From positions 9,409,463-9,473,462 of the forward strand of contig NC_058137.1 in assembly GCF_011075055.1 (NCBI RefSeq): a DNA stretch of 64,000 nucleotides, read 5' to 3'. The DNA is from Mangifera indica. Its lineage: Eukaryota > Streptophyta > Magnoliopsida > Sapindales > Anacardiaceae. The translations under genes were made by a program, and so were the position numbers. The notes under the pieces are model-generated. The model ran no database searches, was not told where the DNA came from, and saw nothing but the letters and a program-made list of their open reading frames with translations. Shown here piece after piece: positions 61,201-64,000 of the stretch (its first letter is position 1; every line of letters begins with the position of its first letter).

Positions 61201-62961
61201 TTAGGTACCCAAATTATGTTAGGTCCTTGTAGGTTAGTTTTTATTCCCATAGGAACCTACACTTTTTTAGTGCCTATATGATGTTTCTTTTGAATTGGGC
61301 AAGATAAGATGTGACCTTTATTTTCACAATAATTGCAAATTATATTTGATTCACTTGAAATTAAGGCTTTGACAAAATAATTTTTCAAATATTTTGCTTT
61401 AATAAAATATTTATAACCAAGTGTTTTTTTATTTAAAACTCCCCTTTGTACACCAAGCATTTTATCAAGAATGTTCTTTCCATTTTTTAATTTTAAAACT
61501 ATTTCACTCAAATCCTTTGCTCCTTTTTTTAAAGCTTCAATTTCACTTTCTATAATTTCTTTTTTTTTTAAGCTATGCAAAGATCATTTTCAAACTTTTG
61601 TTTTTCCTTTTTGAAAATGAAACATTTGTTTTCTTTATTTTATTTTCCTTTAAACTTAAAGATTTTTTGGTTAAGAAATTCATTTTCTTTCTTTAAAGAC
61701 TCATTTACTTTTTCTAAATTTAAATTTTTCTTTCTAAGAGTTGCATTTTTAGAGATGTAAGGAGTAAGTTTTTCATTCATCTCTCAAGTGTATAATATAA
61801 CTCTTCAAATGAGAGGTTTTCATGCATCTCATCATCTATATTATCTAAATCATCAAAAGTATTAGAAGAGCTAAAGCTAATTACCTCATTATTCGTAATT
61901 ACCATAAAACACATATTGGCTACTTTATTATCCTTTTTTTCAGATTCACTTTCGTTGTTATCATCTCATGTAGCTTTTATTGCCTTATTTTTCAATCTAC
62001 CAACTTTGAGGAGAGGACAATCATATTTGATGTGTCTTGGCTTTTGCATTTATAGCACATAACTTGTTCTTTCCTTTATCTTTCTCTCCTTTCACCTTTA
62101 GTAGCCTCCATTTTTGTGAAGCTTTCATTTCTTCTTAGTTTTCTATTTCTTAGAAGCTTTCCAATCTTCCTAGTCAAGAGTGCAATGTCTTCATCTTCAT
62201 CATTTGACATCTCTTCTTCTTCTTCTAAGAACTTTTCACTCTTTTGATGGATGATTTGAAGGCGATGCTTTTTTTCTTCTTCTCCACTTCTTCAATTTGT
62301 CGTTGTTTTATAATGAGCTCATGAGTGAAAAGTGACCCCAAAAGTTCTTCAGGAGGTAAAGTTTTGACATTTTTTGCTTCTTCAATTGTCGTCACTTTGA
62401 GATCCCAAGAAATAGGCAAACACCTAAGAAATTTATTGACATTTTTTTTGTTAGTATAAACTTTACTTAGATTTTTCTATTTATTCACAATAGTAATAAA
62501 TTTATTGAACATATCACTAATAGTCTCATCTTCATTCATTTTGAATTATTTACATGAGTGTGTGAGTATGTTAATTTTAGTCTCTTTGACTTGTGATGTT
62601 CCCTTATTTGACATGTTAATAATTTCCAAATTTCTTTAGCCAAGGTACAAGCTTGTACCTTGTTAAAGTTATATTCATTTAATGCACAATATAACACATT
62701 CATAGTTCTAATATTAATGGCAACATTTTTCTTATCTTAAGACGTTATTTCTTCCCTAATTTTGGGCACTTGAATTCCATCTACTTCTTTCGTAGGAACA
62801 AAAGGTTCATCTTGTATTACATCCTACAATTCATAATCACTTTGAAGGAAAATTGACATATGATTTTTCCAATGGGCATATTTGGTGTTATCAAACAATG
62901 GTGGTCTATCAAAGGCAAGCCTTTTACTAAAAGTATGAGATTTCCCTAGGTTCATAGTCAT
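58210..62961 (-). mobile_element. Ty1/copia element 2, internal region (defective gag-pol)
   Basis: Minus strand, right to left. Gag starts at 62961 (MTMNLGKSHTFSKRL) and continues to SWDLKVTTIEEAK at about 62410. A zinc knuckle (ICNYCENKGH) lies at 61330. The protease region is at about 61130, with its active site disrupted. ISQLCDKRFRVIFEPSS follows at about 60900. The pre-integrase HHCC region lies at 60722-60534 (CDACQFGKQTKSSFKSK). The integrase C-terminus is at 60099-59740 (YFKVFRCKCFILN, FLGYSSSSKGYKVF). Reverse transcriptase runs from about 59560 (EETFTPVVRLESTRMLL, MDVKSAFLNG) and stops after YGLKQTPQVW near 59150. The YxDD box and RNase H are missing. A separate open frame (59084-58776) fills the space before the LTR. 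Stops and frameshifts throughout; inactive. Confidence 0.85.
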
Positions 62962-62999
62962 TGCTTTAAACGATTAAGTTTATAAAAATAAGCAACTTT

Positions 63000-63011
63000 G
63001 CTCTTATACTA
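63000..63011 (-). other. Degenerate primer-binding site of copia element 2
   Basis: The minus strand reads TAGTATAAGAGC, three mismatches from the Met-tRNA primer site TGGTATCAGAGC, followed by AAAG as in many copia elements. It lies about 10 bp from the right LTR edge. Confidence 0.6.
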
Positions 63012-63021
63012 ATTAAAAGAT

Positions 63022-64000
63022 TGAATCCCCTAAAAGGGGGGTGAATTAGGCAATCTAAAACAATTTTTATCAAATTAAAGAATTAAACCAATTTATTTAA
63101 TTTAAAGAATGTTGACTATTTTAATGCAATTTATGAGAATGACAATAGATATTTTAAATAATTAACACAATTAAAATAACATAACACAAAATATAAGTTT
63201 GAGGGATGAGAAAATCAAATACGCGATATATAGTAGTTCAGCACAACCCGACCTACGTCCACTCCTCCAAGCTATCTCCCTTAGAATATTCTACTAATCC
63301 TCGGTTGACAAAATCTCAACCAAGCTTTTCTTCACAACAAAAAAAGCTTTCAAGGTGCTACTAACCTTTACAAGTACTAGAACTCAATTTCTCTCACTAA
63401 AAATTTTCTAATCTCTTTAAGAGTGAATCTCACTTTTTTATAGTGCGAATTTTTATATGAATTCAAAATATAATCTCTCTCAAAGAATGTATATAAAAAT
63501 TTAAACTTATTACAACTCAATGCAAATAAAATAAAAAAGTGTGTAAGCAAGGGTTTTGAATAGAAAAGAGAATTTGCAAGTGAATAGCTCAAAATTAATT
63601 TGTTTTCAAATATATAAAAGTTCTTAGTGGCAAAAGTCTATTCCAAATAGATTTAATTGGATTTATGTAGGAGAAAATAAAGAAAGTTACTGTTATATAC
63701 AAAAATTAGTTGTTTTAATTTTTCAAAAACATAAAATTCAATCGATTGAATGTAATTCAATCAATCGGTTGTGATGTGGCACTTCCGTGGTGTCTACGTG
63801 GCACCAGTCGTAGAAAATTTATAACAAAATTCGATCTACTGGAAAGAATTTGGTCAACCAAATTTTTGAAAGCCAAAATGCATGACTTCTAGATAATTCA
63901 AAAGCTGTCATCGAAGAATTCGGTCAGTCAAATTTGGTCAACCAAATTTTATTACCTTTTACCCCTGAAATTTTTAAAATTTGTAATTTTCCCCCTAAAC
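63022..64000 (-). mobile_element. Right (5') LTR of copia element 2, cut by the window end
   Basis: It starts TGAATCCCCTAAAAGGGG and aligns with the left LTR up to the last base of the window (ACCTTTTACCCCTGAA corresponds to about 57530). Numerous differences between the LTRs indicate an old insertion. Confidence 0.85.

Noticed and set aside
1..64000. CRISPR arrays, operon-like gene clusters, rRNA or tRNA genes
   Set aside because: No regularly spaced identical repeats, no tRNA-like cloverleaf or rRNA sequence recognised; gene structure is eukaryotic throughout. A tRNA scan would be decisive and could not be run.

Overview
This is nuclear DNA from a flowering plant, almost certainly a eudicot. 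The evidence is an AT-rich background, spliced genes with GT...AG introns, a chloroplast-targeted NDH-complex subunit, a cellulose-synthase partner protein, and many plant-type transposable-element relics (Ty1/copia, hAT, MULE, MITE). The CSI1-type protein reads closest to rosid versions and perhaps Sapindales, but that is recalled resemblance, not a search result. No bacterial-style system, CRISPR array, rRNA or tRNA gene was recognised.

Left third (1-25 kb): a decayed MULE transposase lies at 0.3-2.15 kb. One intact glycosyltransferase gene of the DXD / alpha-1,4-glycosyltransferase family follows (6426-7688, +). About 14 kb further on is a closely related copy broken by two single-base deletions (20569-21835, +). 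A third, more decayed and internally deleted copy lies on the opposite strand (23358-24338, -). The DNA between the first two copies holds a Ty1/copia element (9.9-14.7 kb, minus orientation) invaded by a hAT element, a second hAT relic (15.9-17.7 kb), and a long-armed MITE.

Middle (26-42 kb): a MULE-like element with long terminal inverted repeats (26.0-27.7 kb) sits just upstream of the five-exon gene PNSL4 (FKBP16-2-like, 27963-30133, +). PNSL4 is a thylakoid-lumen FKBP-like subunit of the chloroplast NDH complex. At 34.3-34.9 kb (-) is a two-exon HIPP gene (metal-binding HMA domain with a C-terminal farnesylation box). The 35-42.6 kb stretch is gene-poor, with hairpin elements, an (AT)n tract, dispersed repeats and one unexplained exon-like coding island at 38.4 kb.

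Right (43-64 kb): CSI1/POM2 (42991-51522, -) encodes a protein of about 2150 residues with ARM repeats and a C-terminal C2 domain. It links cellulose synthase complexes to cortical microtubules. Its expected first codon is CTG, not ATG. Downstream lie AT-rich DNA and a second large, defective copia element (56.6 kb to beyond the window end) with LTRs of about 1.6 kb.

The four intact genes belong to unrelated processes: Golgi-type glycosylation, photosynthetic cyclic electron flow, metal/isoprenyl protein function and cell-wall synthesis. They do not form a pathway cluster. No clearly new biological system stands out. The most checkable points are the CSI1 start codon, the repeated exon-1/donor sequence inside PNSL4 intron 1, the decaying glycosyltransferase cluster, and several uncatalogued small repeat families.
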